From Alkalidesulfovibrio alkalitolerans DSM 16529 (lineage in GTDB: Bacteria; Desulfobacterota; Desulfovibrionia; Desulfovibrionales; Desulfovibrionaceae), in NCBI RefSeq assembly GCF_000422245.1, contig NZ_ATHI01000026.1:1-64000 (forward strand): 64,000 nucleotides of DNA, given 5' to 3'. Of the stretch, positions 8,366-16,654 are shown one piece after another. The translations under genes and the position numbers were made by a program. Under the pieces are notes generated by a model, which ran no database searches, was not told the DNA's origin, and was given only the letters and a program-made list of their open reading frames with translations. The number at the start of each line of letters is the position of its first letter. The stretch's first letter is position 1.

Positions 8366-10843
8366 CTATGCGCTGCGTTTGAAACGGTCGGGGTTGACGA
8401 GAGCCATGGCCAGGGTCGCCCCAAGCGCCAGGGCGTAGAAGGCTCCCATGGCCTGAAGCCCGTTCAGGCCAAGCACTCCGCCGCCCGTGAAGACGAGGCA
8501 GGCGAAGCCGAAGCCGAGCAGGATGGGGTAGCCCATGGCCAGAAGCATCCATTTGGTCTCTCCGGCCTGCACCTTGACCATCATGGAGGCCGCGATGCAG
8601 GGCGGGTAGGTGGCCATGAAGAGCATCAGCGCCAGGGCGTGCAGGGCGGTGAAGCCCGTCTCCTGCTCGCGCATGCGCTCGTCGAGCGCCTGGCCGCCCT
8701 CGGCGCCTTGTTCGTAGAGCGCGCCCAGCGTGGCCACGGTGCTCTCCTTGGCCGCGAAGGCTGCGAGAAGCGAGATGTTGATGCGCCAGTTGAAGCCCGC
8801 GAACTGCGTGACGGGCTCGAGCGTGCGGCCAAGCCGCCCGAGGAAGCTCGAATCCAGGCGCTCGGCGCGCATCTCGTGCAGCAGCGTGCGGCGGTCGCGC
8901 ACCAGCGTGGTCAGGTTGCGCGCGGCCGCGCGCGACTCGGGGTCGAGAGGCATGACAAAGGCGAAGAAGGCCGGATTCTGTGCCGCGAACGACGCGTTCA
9001 CCGTCTCGACCTGCTCGCGGGTCGCCGCAGCCATGCGGGCCGAGCGGTAGGCCTCGGAGAAGTTCACGAGATCGGTCAGGTCGTTCGCGCCCACGGTTCC
9101 TTCCAGGGGCGTTCCTGCGAGCGAGGCCAGGAACGAGGACTGCAACTCCCCGGCCCGCGTCTCGAAGTGCTCCAGGCGGTCGCCGGGCAGGCCGGGAAAG
9201 CGCATCAGCACGAAGACCACCACGGCCACGGCCGCGACGATGGTGATGATGCGCTTGATGAACAGCCAGACGCGCTCGACGGCTCTGCGCAGGACCACGC
9301 TCAAAGTCGGCAGGTGGTAGGGCGGCAATTCCATGATGAAGGGGGCGCTCTCGCGGTTGCGCAGCACGGTCAGGGAGAGCAGCTTGGCCATGGGCAGGGC
9401 CACCAGGATGGTCACCGTGGCGATGAAGAACATGGCCACGTCCTTGTGCGCGGGGAAATAGGCCCCTACCAGGAGCACGTACAGCGGCACCTTGGCTAGG
9501 CAGTTCATGAGCGGGACCACGAGGATCGTGGCCAGGCGGGCGCGTTCGTCCGGGATGGCCCGGCAGGCCATGACGCCGGGGATGGCGCAACCGCCCACGT
9601 AGACCCCGCCCAGGATCAGGGGCAGGGTGGACTGGCCGTGCAGCCCGAAGCGCCGGAAGATGCGGTCGAGCAAAAAGGCCATGCGCGGCATGTAGCCCGA
9701 GTCCTCGAGCACGGCGATGAGGGCGAAGAGGATGAAGAAGATCGGGATGTAGTTGAGCAGGGTGTTCAGGCTGTCCATGAACCACAGGCTCAGAGCGCGC
9801 ACCAGCGGCTCGTGCAGGAACCCCGGGGCGGGCAGGGCCTGGGCCAGGGTCTCGCGCAGCCAGGCCAGCAGGGGCCAGGTCATCTCGGTCAGCTTGTACC
9901 CCTGGACGATGGACAGGTGGTAGAGCGCGAAGAGCACGCCCACAAGTATCGCCGGGCCCATGAAGCGGTGGCAGACAAAGGCGTCGAGGCGGTCGGTGAG
10001 GTTCTTTTGCGGCGCGCCGTCGCGGCGCACGCAGGCCGCGGCGATGGCCGTGGCCGTCTTGTGGCGCTGGATGGCGGCGATCTGCTCCGGGGACTGCCCG
10101 GTCTTTGCCTCCACGTCCGCGCGCAGCCCCTCGGCCTCGGCCAGCAGGGTCACGGCGTCGGGCAGGGCGGCGCGGGCAAGCTTGTGCGCCTCCTCGTCGC
10201 CTTCGAGCAGCTTCAGGGCCAGCCAGCGCGGCGGGCAGGAGAGCGCCGGGGCGTCGCCAAGCCGCCGGATCAGCGTCTGCAAGGGGGCCTCGAGCGGGCC
10301 GTAGTCCACCTGGGGAAAGGTGGAGGGGGCCTGCTGCTTCGGATGTGCTGCGGTTGTTTCGGCCAGGGCCGCGCGCAGGGCCTCCCGGCCCTTGCCTTTG
10401 CTGGCCGTGCAGGCCGCCACGGGCGCGCCCAGGCGCCTGGAGAGCTCGTCCACGTCGATGGAGAAGCCGCGTCGTTCGGCCACGTCGAGCATGTTCAGGG
10501 CCACGACCACGGGCAGGCCGAGCTCCATGATTTGAAGCGTCAGGGACAGGCTGCGCTTGAGGTTGGCCGCGTCCACGACGTTGATCACGGCCTGGGGGCG
10601 GTCCCGCAGGAGGAATTCACGCGCCACGCGCTCTTCAAGGGAGTAGGAGGTCAGGCTGTAGGTGCCGGGCAGGTCGACCAGTTCGACGCGCAATGCTTCG
10701 TGGCTGAAGAATCCGGTCTTCTTCTCCACGGTCACGCCGGGGTAGTTGGCCACGTGCTGGCGCGCGCCGGTGAGCATGTTGAAGACCGTGGACTTGCCGC
10801 AGTTGGGCTGCCCGGCCAAGGCCGCGAGGATGCGCCGGGTCAT
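8366..10843 (-). CDS. feoB: Ferrous iron transporter FeoB
   Basis: An 825-residue inner-membrane Fe(II) importer. The cytosolic N-terminal G domain shows G1 GQPNCGKST (11-19), G3 VDLPGTYSL and G4 NMLD. A helical linker leads to the polytopic transport domain with GGVYVGGCAIPGVMACRAIPDERARL (two Gate-type regions), MPRMAFLLDRIFRRFGLHG and repeated hydrophobic helices. It overlaps feoA by 4 bases. The length exceeds the common 700-780 because of a soluble insert between about residues 560 and 670. It is co-regulated with the FeoA genes from the Fur box at 11528. Confidence 0.96.
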   Translation of the reverse strand: MTRRILAALAGQPNCGKSTVFNMLTGARQHVANYPGVTVEKKTGFFSHEALRVELVDLPGTYSLTSYSLEERVAREFLLRDRPQAVINVVDAANLKRSLSLTLQIMELGLPVVVALNMLDVAERRGFSIDVDELSRRLGAPVAACTASKGKGREALRAALAETTAAHPKQQAPSTFPQVDYGPLEAPLQTLIRRLGDAPALSCPPRWLALKLLEGDEEAHKLARAALPDAVTLLAEAEGLRADVEAKTGQSPEQIAAIQRHKTATAIAAACVRRDGAPQKNLTDRLDAFVCHRFMGPAILVGVLFALYHLSIVQGYKLTEMTWPLLAWLRETLAQALPAPGFLHEPLVRALSLWFMDSLNTLLNYIPIFFILFALIAVLEDSGYMPRMAFLLDRIFRRFGLHGQSTLPLILGGVYVGGCAIPGVMACRAIPDERARLATILVVPLMNCLAKVPLYVLLVGAYFPAHKDVAMFFIATVTILVALPMAKLLSLTVLRNRESAPFIMELPPYHLPTLSVVLRRAVERVWLFIKRIITIVAAVAVVVFVLMRFPGLPGDRLEHFETRAGELQSSFLASLAGTPLEGTVGANDLTDLVNFSEAYRSARMAAATREQVETVNASFAAQNPAFFAFVMPLDPESRAAARNLTTLVRDRRTLLHEMRAERLDSSFLGRLGRTLEPVTQFAGFNWRINISLLAAFAAKESTVATLGALYEQGAEGGQALDERMREQETGFTALHALALMLFMATYPPCIAASMMVKVQAGETKWMLLAMGYPILLGFGFACLVFTGGGVLGLNGLQAMGAFYALALGATLAMALVNPDRFKRSA

Positions 10844-11067
10844 GCCGTCTCGACCTCCACGTGGGCGGCCTCGGCGTGACGCACGCTCACGTGCGAGCCG
10901 TCGACCTCGAGATCCACGGGATCGACCAGGGGGGCGTTGCGCACCACGCGCACCTGCGTTCCGGGAAAGAAGCCGAGGTCCATCAGGCGCAGGCCGAGCT
11001 GGCCTGTGGCCGTGATCCGGGCGATGGTGCAGCGGTCTCCGGGGGCGATGTCGTTCAGGGTGGGCAT
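10840..11067 (-). CDS. feoA: FeoA domain protein (proximal to feoB)
   Basis: A 75-residue SH3-like cytosolic protein that supports FeoB. Family pattern: short N-terminal LNDIAPGD, GQLGLRLMDLGFFPGTQVRVVRNAPLVDPV, and the closing strand with DGSHVSVRHAEAAHVEVE. It overlaps feoB by ATGA. The ribosome-binding site is weak, so it is probably translated by coupling to an upstream cistron. One of two FeoA copies in the same operon. Confidence 0.92.
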   Translation of the reverse strand: MPTLNDIAPGDRCTIARITATGQLGLRLMDLGFFPGTQVRVVRNAPLVDPVDLEVDGSHVSVRHAEAAHVEVETA

Positions 11068-11192
11068 TGGCGTCTCACTTGATTTTGTTTTCGACTTTCA
11101 TTCGCAATACGAAGGCGTGGCAGTCCCTGAAAGGGCTTCCCGTCCGCCAGTCGGCTTGGACGGCGGGCCGGACCGGCGGAGCGGTCTGGCGC

Positions 11193-11495
11193 TCAGGCCA
11201 CCAGAATGCCGTCCGCCACGTTCCTGCCGAGGGTGAGGCGGCTGCCGTCGAGGCTGACGAGCAGGGGGCCTCCGCCGCAATTGCTGACCACGTGGACCTC
11301 GACGCCGGGCACGAGCCCCATGGACTCGATGCGGGTGCGGATGTCGCGCTCGCCGGAGAAGCCGAGAATCAGGGCGCTGTCGCCCTCTGCCATGGCGGCC
11401 AGGGTGCCGGTCTTGGGCAGGCGGGGCGTCGCGCACTGTTCGGAGCCGAGGGATGTGCCGGGGTGCCGTTTCTGCTGGACGGGTTCTCGGGACAT
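11193..11495 (-). CDS. feoA: FeoA domain protein, second copy with N-terminal extension
   Basis: A 100-residue FeoA-type protein and first gene of the iron operon. Its N-terminal 35 residues are a low-complexity extension with one Cys, followed by the SH3-like core: FSGERDIRTRIESMGLVPGVEVHVV, GGPLLVSLDGSRLTLGRNVADGILV. The start at 11495 has AAGGAG at good spacing and lies 33 bases from a Fur box. The 125-base gap to the next feoA is larger than other gaps in the operon. Paired FeoA proteins ahead of FeoB are common in Desulfovibrio-type genomes. Confidence 0.88.
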   Translation of the reverse strand: MSREPVQQKRHPGTSLGSEQCATPRLPKTGTLAAMAEGDSALILGFSGERDIRTRIESMGLVPGVEVHVVSNCGGGPLLVSLDGSRLTLGRNVADGILVA

Positions 11496-11527
11496 GGAGG
11501 GCTCCTTGTGTTGATTGAATATGAGAG

Positions 11528-11542
11528 CGATAATTGTTATCA
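11528..11542 (-). promoter_or_regulatory. Fur box controlling feoAAB operon
   Basis: CGATAATTGTTATCA matches the 7-1-7 Fur consensus TGATAATnATTATCA at 12 of the 14 defined positions. It sits 33 bases upstream of the first feoA. On the minus strand it overlaps a plausible -35 (TTGATA), with a TATTCA -10 sixteen bases further on, so a bound Fur would block RNA polymerase. Confidence 0.85.
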
Positions 11543-12048
11543 ATCGAGAGAGGCGTATAGCAAGCGAATTACGGGAAAGGCAAGTGTAAATTTGGATTTC
11601 TTGTGACCATGGCCTGGCGGGTGGAAGATCGAGGCCTTGCCCTGCTGTCGGCCTGAGCGCCCCGGGGCAGTCCGTGCCGTGTCCGTGCGATGTGTGGCGG
11701 GAACCGGAAAGGGCTCCCGCGCCGACGGGACATATCCTCTGGATTTGATCCGCATGCACCTATGCGGACCCTGCGATATGTGCGTTTAAGCAGGCTTATC
11801 CAAGCTCTATTGCTGTTTTGTGGAAAAAAACAACTCTTATTGCGAAATATTTTTAAAAACTTGGTGTTACCATAGAAAATAAAATTGCTGTTGGTTGTGG
11901 AAGGGGTTGTATTTTGGGACGCTTCGGACATCGGCTTGACATTGAATTTCAAAATCAATAGAAGGAGGCCGTCCTCCACTCTGGATAGGATGCCACGGTG
12001 CGGCCCGGTCCGGTGTGCGGACGTGTATTTATGGAGGGGGTGCGACGG
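11543..12048. other. AT-rich control region feo / diguanylate cyclase
   Basis: Apart from the Fur box this region has no supported gene. From about 11770 to 11965 it is markedly AT-richer than its surroundings. TTGACA at 11936-11941 could be the -35 of the diguanylate cyclase gene, but the -10 is poor (ATAGAA). A 20-codon frame at 11990-12052, whose stop overlaps the chosen GGDEF start, might couple translation but has no other support. Confidence 0.5.
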
Positions 12049-13116
12049 ATGAAGGCGAGCGCGTCGAGCCGGGCCGCTGACGAACCGGCTACAGAACGCG
12101 GGCAGGACCCAAACCTTTCCGCGCTGCCGGGAAGGGCTGCCCGCTGGTTCTCGGAGCGTGCCTCCGGCCGCAGGCAGGCGCTTCGCGGTCGGCCTGGTTG
12201 CGGGATGTCCGCGACGACGCTCTTGTGCCTGCTGCTGTTCGCCGTATCCGTACTGCCCCTGGGAGTCGCCATGCACCTGGCGTATGAACGCCGCCTGGAC
12301 GACCTGACGGGCTTTCTGGCCCTGGCCGTGGTCGCGGGCATCGTGCTCGCCTGGCCCATCGCGCATCTGGTCGGACACTATGTGATTCTTAAAAACATCA
12401 AAGAAATCAATAGATTTTGTCTGGCAATCAAGCAGGGAAATTACGCGACCGAGTTCGCCCTGCCCGAGGAGCGCGACGAGGAGCACGATCTCGTTCGCCT
12501 CAAACGCAACCTGAACTGGATGGCGCACTCCATCGCCAGTCGCGAAGATTGGCTGCACGCCCGACTGAACCAAACCACGGAAAGCAAGCGGCGCTTCGAG
12601 GACCTCTCGTTGCGGGATCCATTGACTGACATCGCCAACCGACGCGCCTTTTCCGAGCGCCTGCACGAGATGGCCCGCGTGGCCCGCGCCACGCGTACGC
12701 CGTTTCATCTGCTGCTCGTGGACTGCGACAATTTCAAGAGCGTCAATGACGCCTTCGGGCACTTGGCGGGCGACGAGCTTTTGCGGCGGCTCGCGGCCAT
12801 TCTGCGCACCAGCGTGCGCGACGGAGACTGCCCGTTCCGCTATGGCGGCGACGAGTTCGGCGTGCTCGTGGTCAGCCGGGGTGCGGACGAGGCCAGGGCC
12901 GTGGCTGAGCGCATACGGCAGCGGTTTGCGGGCGAAGGCATCGGCCGGGCCACGCTTTCCATAGGTCTGGCCGCCTTCGACCCCGAGGCGGTGGACCTTG
13001 CGGCCGAATGCGAAGCGTTGGTCGCGCGCGCGGACGCCGCCGTCTACGAGGCCAAGCGCGCGGGTGGCGACCGCATCGTGGCGCAGGCCGATAAAATCAT
13101 GGCCGCCTCGGCCTGA
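12049..13116 (+). CDS. Membrane diguanylate cyclase (GGDEF)
   Basis: A 355-residue protein that should make cyclic di-GMP. Two membrane helices lie near residues 53-75 and 85-108. A HAMP-like linker with predicted coiled coil follows (NIKEINRFCLAIKQGNYA onward), then a GGDEF domain from about residue 190. The active-site loop RYGGDEFG is intact. RDGD five residues before it is the product-inhibition I-site, so both synthesis and feedback inhibition look functional. No EAL domain. The start at 12049 has GGAGG 11 bases upstream; a GTG at 11998 would add 17 residues. It is followed closely by the FeoB-associated Cys-rich gene, which suggests a link between iron status and c-di-GMP (inference). 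Confidence 0.9.
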   Translation: MKASASSRAADEPATERGQDPNLSALPGRAARWFSERASGRRQALRGRPGCGMSATTLLCLLLFAVSVLPLGVAMHLAYERRLDDLTGFLALAVVAGIVLAWPIAHLVGHYVILKNIKEINRFCLAIKQGNYATEFALPEERDEEHDLVRLKRNLNWMAHSIASREDWLHARLNQTTESKRRFEDLSLRDPLTDIANRRAFSERLHEMARVARATRTPFHLLLVDCDNFKSVNDAFGHLAGDELLRRLAAILRTSVRDGDCPFRYGGDEFGVLVVSRGADEARAVAERIRQRFAGEGIGRATLSIGLAAFDPEAVDLAAECEALVARADAAVYEAKRAGGDRIVAQADKIMAASA

Positions 13117-13149
13117 ACGGCCTGGGCCAAAAACTGAAAGGAGAGCGCA

Positions 13150-13305
13150 ATGAACGAATGGCTCGATTATGCGATAGTCGGCGCGGTGGTGGCTGTGGCT
13201 GTGGGATATCTCGTACGCAGATTCATGGCTGCCAGGTCGAAGAAGAGCGGTTGCGGCTGCGGCGAATGCGGCTGCGGCAAAGGTCCCGGCCAGGGGCTCG
13301 GCTGA
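13150..13305 (+). CDS. FeoB-associated Cys-rich membrane protein
   Basis: A 51-residue gene. The protein starts MNEWLDYAIVGAVVAVAVGYL, a single membrane helix, followed by a basic stretch and the Cys-rich tail CGCGECGCG. This layout is that of the FeoB-associated Cys-rich membrane protein family (Pfam FeoB_associated), short proteins often encoded next to feoB and proposed to bind iron at the cytosolic mouth of the transporter. AAAGGAGAG precedes the start. It lies 33 bases after the diguanylate cyclase gene and is separated from feoAB by that gene, on the opposite strand. Confidence 0.8.
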   Translation: MNEWLDYAIVGAVVAVAVGYLVRRFMAARSKKSGCGCGECGCGKGPGQGLG

Positions 13306-13339
13306 CGCGCGAGCACAAGGGTTTTGCCTTCGCTGCGCT

Positions 13340-13549
13340 TCAGCCCTTGATCCGGCCCGGATCGTCCGAGCCGAACTCGGCCATCAGTTCCACCTGGGCG
13401 GCGTCGAATTCGCGGAAGGTGAATTCGTAGCCCTGCGCCCTGATGAAGTCCCACCGGGCATCGTCGTCCGCCAGCGCCTCGACCTGCCGCTTGAACGCGG
13501 GATCGGTGCGCATGCGCCGCATGTATGCCTTGGCGTTCTCCGTGGACAT
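13340..13549 (-). CDS. Nif11-family small protein
   Basis: A 69-residue protein with the Nif11 pattern: MSTENAKAYMRRMRTDPAFK at the start, then RWDFIRAQGYEFTFREFDAA. Nif11 domains occur both as small proteins of unknown role in nitrogen-fixing and anaerobic bacteria and as leader regions of ribosomally made peptides. This one ends GRIKG and lacks the double-Gly cleavage site and a core peptide, so a natural-product precursor is unlikely. The start at 13549 has GGAGGGAGA upstream. No modification enzyme is adjacent. Confidence 0.75.
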   Translation of the reverse strand: MSTENAKAYMRRMRTDPAFKRQVEALADDDARWDFIRAQGYEFTFREFDAAQVELMAEFGSDDPGRIKG

Positions 13550-13761
13550 ATGGTCTCCCTCCTGTTTGTCGAGAATCAAATTCTGCCATCATCGGCCGCA
13601 TGGCAAGGAAAATGCGCCGGATCTTTCGCGCGGGCCTCAACATTTCCGCCCCGAAGGTGTAGCTTCTCGAGCAAGACCGAAGGACAAGCCGATCGCGTCC
13701 GTGCGCGGCGCGTGCGGCATGATCCCGGCCGACCGGCCGGCGGGCAAGGGAAGACCGTTCC

Positions 13762-15174
13762 ATGAGCATGATCCGTTACCCCGGCACGTATACCGACCTG
13801 TACCAGTTGACCATGGCCCAGGCCTACTACCTGGGCGGGACGCGGGAGAACGCCGCGGTCTTCGACTATCTCTTCCGGAAGAATCCCTTTGACGGCGGCT
13901 ATGCGGTCTTTGCAGGACTCGAGGACGCGCTGTCGGCTTTGGAGGAGTTGCGCTTCGAGGAGCGAGAGATCGGTTTTTTGCGCGAGCAGGGCTTCGACGC
14001 ACGCTTCCTCGAATACCTGCGCGGCTTCAGGTTCACCTGCGACGTGCACGCCGCGCGCGAGGGCGAGGTGGTCTTCGCGACGAGTCCCGTCCTGAGCGTC
14101 AAGGGACCGATCATCGAGGCCCAAATCGCCGAGACGCTTTTGCTCAACATCCTCAACTTCCAGACGCTGGTGGCCACCAAGGCCAGCCGCATGCGCTTCG
14201 CGGCCGGGGACCGTTCACTGGTCGATTTCGGACTCCGCCGGGCGCAGGGCCTGGGCGGCTACCACGCCAGCAGGGCCGCGGTCATCGGCGGATTCGACGC
14301 CACGAGCAACGTCCGGGCCGGGATGGATTACGGCATCCCCGTCTCCGGCACCCTGGCCCATTCCTTCATCCAGAGCCACGATGACGAGCTGGCCGCCTTC
14401 AGGGCCTTCGCCGAACAAAGACCCCAAAACTGCATCCTCCTCGTGGACACCTACGACACCCTGCGCAGCGGCGTGCCAAACGCCATCGCCACGGGCAGGG
14501 AGATGGAGGAGCGCGGCCATCGCCTGGCGGGCATACGCCTCGACAGCGGCGACCTGGCCTACCTCGCCAAGAGGGCGCGGGCCATGCTCGACGAGGCCGG
14601 ACTTGGCTACGTGCGCATCGTGGCATCGAGCCAACTGGACGAGCACGCCATCAAAAGCCTTGTGGAGCAGGCCGCGCCCATAGACGCCTTCGGCGTGGGC
14701 ACGAGCCTCGTCACGGGCAGGCCGGACGCGGCCCTGGACGGGGTCTACAAGCTCGCCTTCGCCAACCGCGGCCCGCGCATCAAGATCACCGAGGAGACCG
14801 AGAAGATCACCCTGCCGCAGCTCAAGCAGGTCTTCCGGCTCCTGGATGGCGAGGGGAACTTCTACGGCGCGGACGCCGTGGCCTTGGCCGGGGAGAAGGA
14901 CGTGGAAGCCATGCACCACCCGTTCGACACCTTGAAATCGCTGTCCACCAGGGGATTCGCCAAGGAGCGCATCTCAAGGCCCGTCATGCGCGGCGGCGCG
15001 CGCACCCAAAAGCCGCTTTCGGTGCGCGAGATCGCCGCGTTCGCCAAGGCCAGGCTCGGGCAACTGGAGGATGAATACAAGCGCTTCGGGCGCCCCTACG
15101 TCTACAAGGTGGGGATCAGCGACCGGCTCAAGGCGGTCCGGGACCGGCTGATCGCACGCTACAGGAGGGCATGA
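13762..15174 (+). CDS. pncB: Nicotinate phosphoribosyltransferase
   Basis: A 470-residue enzyme that joins nicotinate to PRPP, with ATP hydrolysis, to give nicotinate mononucleotide in the Preiss-Handler NAD salvage route. Family segments are TDLYQLTMAQAYY (residues 12-24), FGLRRAQG with the HxS-type region GTLAHSFIQS, DTYDTL, and IRLDSGDLAYL near 255. It is followed 4 bases later by pncA, which supplies nicotinate from nicotinamide, so the two form a salvage operon. The start ATGAGC has AAGGGAAG upstream; a second Met three codons in is possible. Confidence 0.95.
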   Translation: MSMIRYPGTYTDLYQLTMAQAYYLGGTRENAAVFDYLFRKNPFDGGYAVFAGLEDALSALEELRFEEREIGFLREQGFDARFLEYLRGFRFTCDVHAAREGEVVFATSPVLSVKGPIIEAQIAETLLLNILNFQTLVATKASRMRFAAGDRSLVDFGLRRAQGLGGYHASRAAVIGGFDATSNVRAGMDYGIPVSGTLAHSFIQSHDDELAAFRAFAEQRPQNCILLVDTYDTLRSGVPNAIATGREMEERGHRLAGIRLDSGDLAYLAKRARAMLDEAGLGYVRIVASSQLDEHAIKSLVEQAAPIDAFGVGTSLVTGRPDAALDGVYKLAFANRGPRIKITEETEKITLPQLKQVFRLLDGEGNFYGADAVALAGEKDVEAMHHPFDTLKSLSTRGFAKERISRPVMRGGARTQKPLSVREIAAFAKARLGQLEDEYKRFGRPYVYKVGISDRLKAVRDRLIARYRRA

Positions 15175-15178
15175 GGCC

Positions 15179-15802
15179 ATGAAGACGCTCATCCTCGTGG
15201 ACATCCAGAACGATTTCATGCCCGGCGGCGCGCTGCCCGTGCCGAGGGGCGACACCATCGTCGAGGTGGTCAATGGCCTGCAACCGGGCTTCGGACTGGC
15301 CGTGGCCACGCAGGACTGGCATCCGCCCGGGCACGCGAGCTTCGCCTCGCAGCATCCGGGACGCGCGGCCTTCGAGAGCGTCGAACTCGACGGCCTGCCC
15401 CAGACGCTGTGGCCCGACCACTGCGTGCAGGGCGAATGGGGGGCGAAGTTCCATCCCGATCTCGACACGCGCGCGGTGCAGGCCATCTTCCGCAAGGGCG
15501 TGGACCCGAGGGTGGACAGCTATAGCTGCTTCTACGACAACGCGCGGCGCAGGAGCACAGGGCTGGCCGGATACCTGCGCGAGAAAGGGGCCACCGAGCT
15601 CTACTTCTGCGGTCTGGCCGCCGAGATCTGCGTGTTCTACAGCCTGCGCGACGCCCTGGACTTCGGTTATCCCTGCGTGCTCATCATGGACGGGGTGATG
15701 CCGCTCGATGAGCGGGAGTACGAGAAGGCCAGGGACGAACTGCACACGGCGGGCGCGCGGCTCATGCGGGCAAGGGACGTCTTCTGCGAGATTCCAGGGT
15801 AG
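15179..15802 (+). CDS. pncA: Nicotinamidase
   Basis: A 207-residue isochorismatase-fold enzyme that deamidates nicotinamide to nicotinate. Catalytic Asp is D8 in LVDIQNDFMPGGAL. DWHPPGHASF supplies the metal-binding Asp/His pair, and the conserved Lys is in FRKGVDP. The nucleophile Cys lies in CGLAAEICV, a variant of the usual CGLATDYCV. It forms an operon with pncB, whose AGGAGGGC end serves as its ribosome-binding site. Confidence 0.93.
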   Translation: MKTLILVDIQNDFMPGGALPVPRGDTIVEVVNGLQPGFGLAVATQDWHPPGHASFASQHPGRAAFESVELDGLPQTLWPDHCVQGEWGAKFHPDLDTRAVQAIFRKGVDPRVDSYSCFYDNARRRSTGLAGYLREKGATELYFCGLAAEICVFYSLRDALDFGYPCVLIMDGVMPLDEREYEKARDELHTAGARLMRARDVFCEIPG

Positions 15803-15828
15803 GGAGGGAGGGGGCGGAAAAGAGCGGC

Positions 15829-16434
15829 TCAGCGTTTGCCAATGAAGCCTAGCGCCGTCAGGTGCGAGGCCCAGGCAGACCATGCGCCGGAGAGGAACTC
15901 CACGCGCATGGACGCGGGATGAAAGCGCGCCGCGGCGTCGAGATCGAGGGAGCACTTGCGGTCGTGGTTGGTGTGCGAGAGCCGCAGAAGCCAGGTTCCG
16001 CCCGGTTCGGGGCAGGCGTCCTCCACATGCAGGGTGTGGCCGGTGGGCATGCCGCGCTTGGCGTTGGCGGCCAGGATGAGCACGCTGCCCGTCGTGGGCA
16101 GTGAGGTCGTCGCGCCACGATTTTTCTCGCAGGCGAACCACTGCACCGGGCTCGTGTCGTCCAGGCGGCAGGTCATGATGCCCGTGCGGCAGCGGGAGTA
16201 GATCAGGCTCTGAGGCTGACAGCGGCCTCCGTTCACAGCCGGGACGAGGCGGTAGCACGCGTCGCGCGCGTCGGCCGCGGCCGCGGGAGCCGGACAGACG
16301 GGGAGGGCGGGTTCCTCGGTCGGAAGCTCCTCTCCCTTGGTCGATACGGGCAGGTCGGCCGCGCGGGCCGTGACGGCCTGAAGAAAGACGAACAGGGCGG
16401 CGAAGGCCGCGCAGATATACAGCAGCTTGCTCAC
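15829..16434 (-). CDS. Exported protein of unknown function, CHAP-like
   Basis: A roughly 201-residue protein with a signal peptide or N-terminal anchor (LLYICAAFAALFVFLQAVTARAA). The exported part has six Cys in its first half, including CRTGIMTCRL and WFACEK. It ends with GHTLHVEDA and SHTNHDRKCSL, a pattern reminiscent of CHAP-type Cys/His hydrolases, but I cannot place a catalytic pair with confidence. A GTG at 16434 with GGGAG 11 bases before it is taken as start; an upstream TTG would add 6 residues. It converges on pncA with 26 bases between stops. Confidence 0.6.
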   Translation of the reverse strand: MSKLLYICAAFAALFVFLQAVTARAADLPVSTKGEELPTEEPALPVCPAPAAAADARDACYRLVPAVNGGRCQPQSLIYSRCRTGIMTCRLDDTSPVQWFACEKNRGATTSLPTTGSVLILAANAKRGMPTGHTLHVEDACPEPGGTWLLRLSHTNHDRKCSLDLDAAARFHPASMRVEFLSGAWSAWASHLTALGFIGKR

Positions 16435-16594
16435 GTGGCAGCCAACTCCCAAAACCGGATGCCGCGCGATTGAATTCGGCAGGCGGGCGTTCTGGACGCC
16501 TCTTCGCGCGGCCGGGCTGCTCTATCTTCAGTCCGGCCCGGCGTCAATGACGTCCGAGCGTCCGCGCGTTCCGGCCGCTCAAGGCCCGATGAGA

Positions 16595-16630
16595 AAAGGC
16601 CCGCCCCCGAGAGGGAGCGGGCCTTTGGCG
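16595..16630 (-). terminator. Terminator of glnN
   Basis: Inverted repeat AAAGGCCCGC / GCGGGCCTTT with a 12-base loop. On the minus strand it is followed by TTTTCTC, 29 bases after the glutamine synthetase III stop codon. Confidence 0.75.
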
Positions 16631-16654
16631 GGACGTGGGACAGGGCGGGAGAAG

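Noticed and set aside
13340-13549. Nif11 protein as a natural-product precursor
   Set aside because: No double-Gly cleavage site, no core peptide and no modification enzyme next to it.
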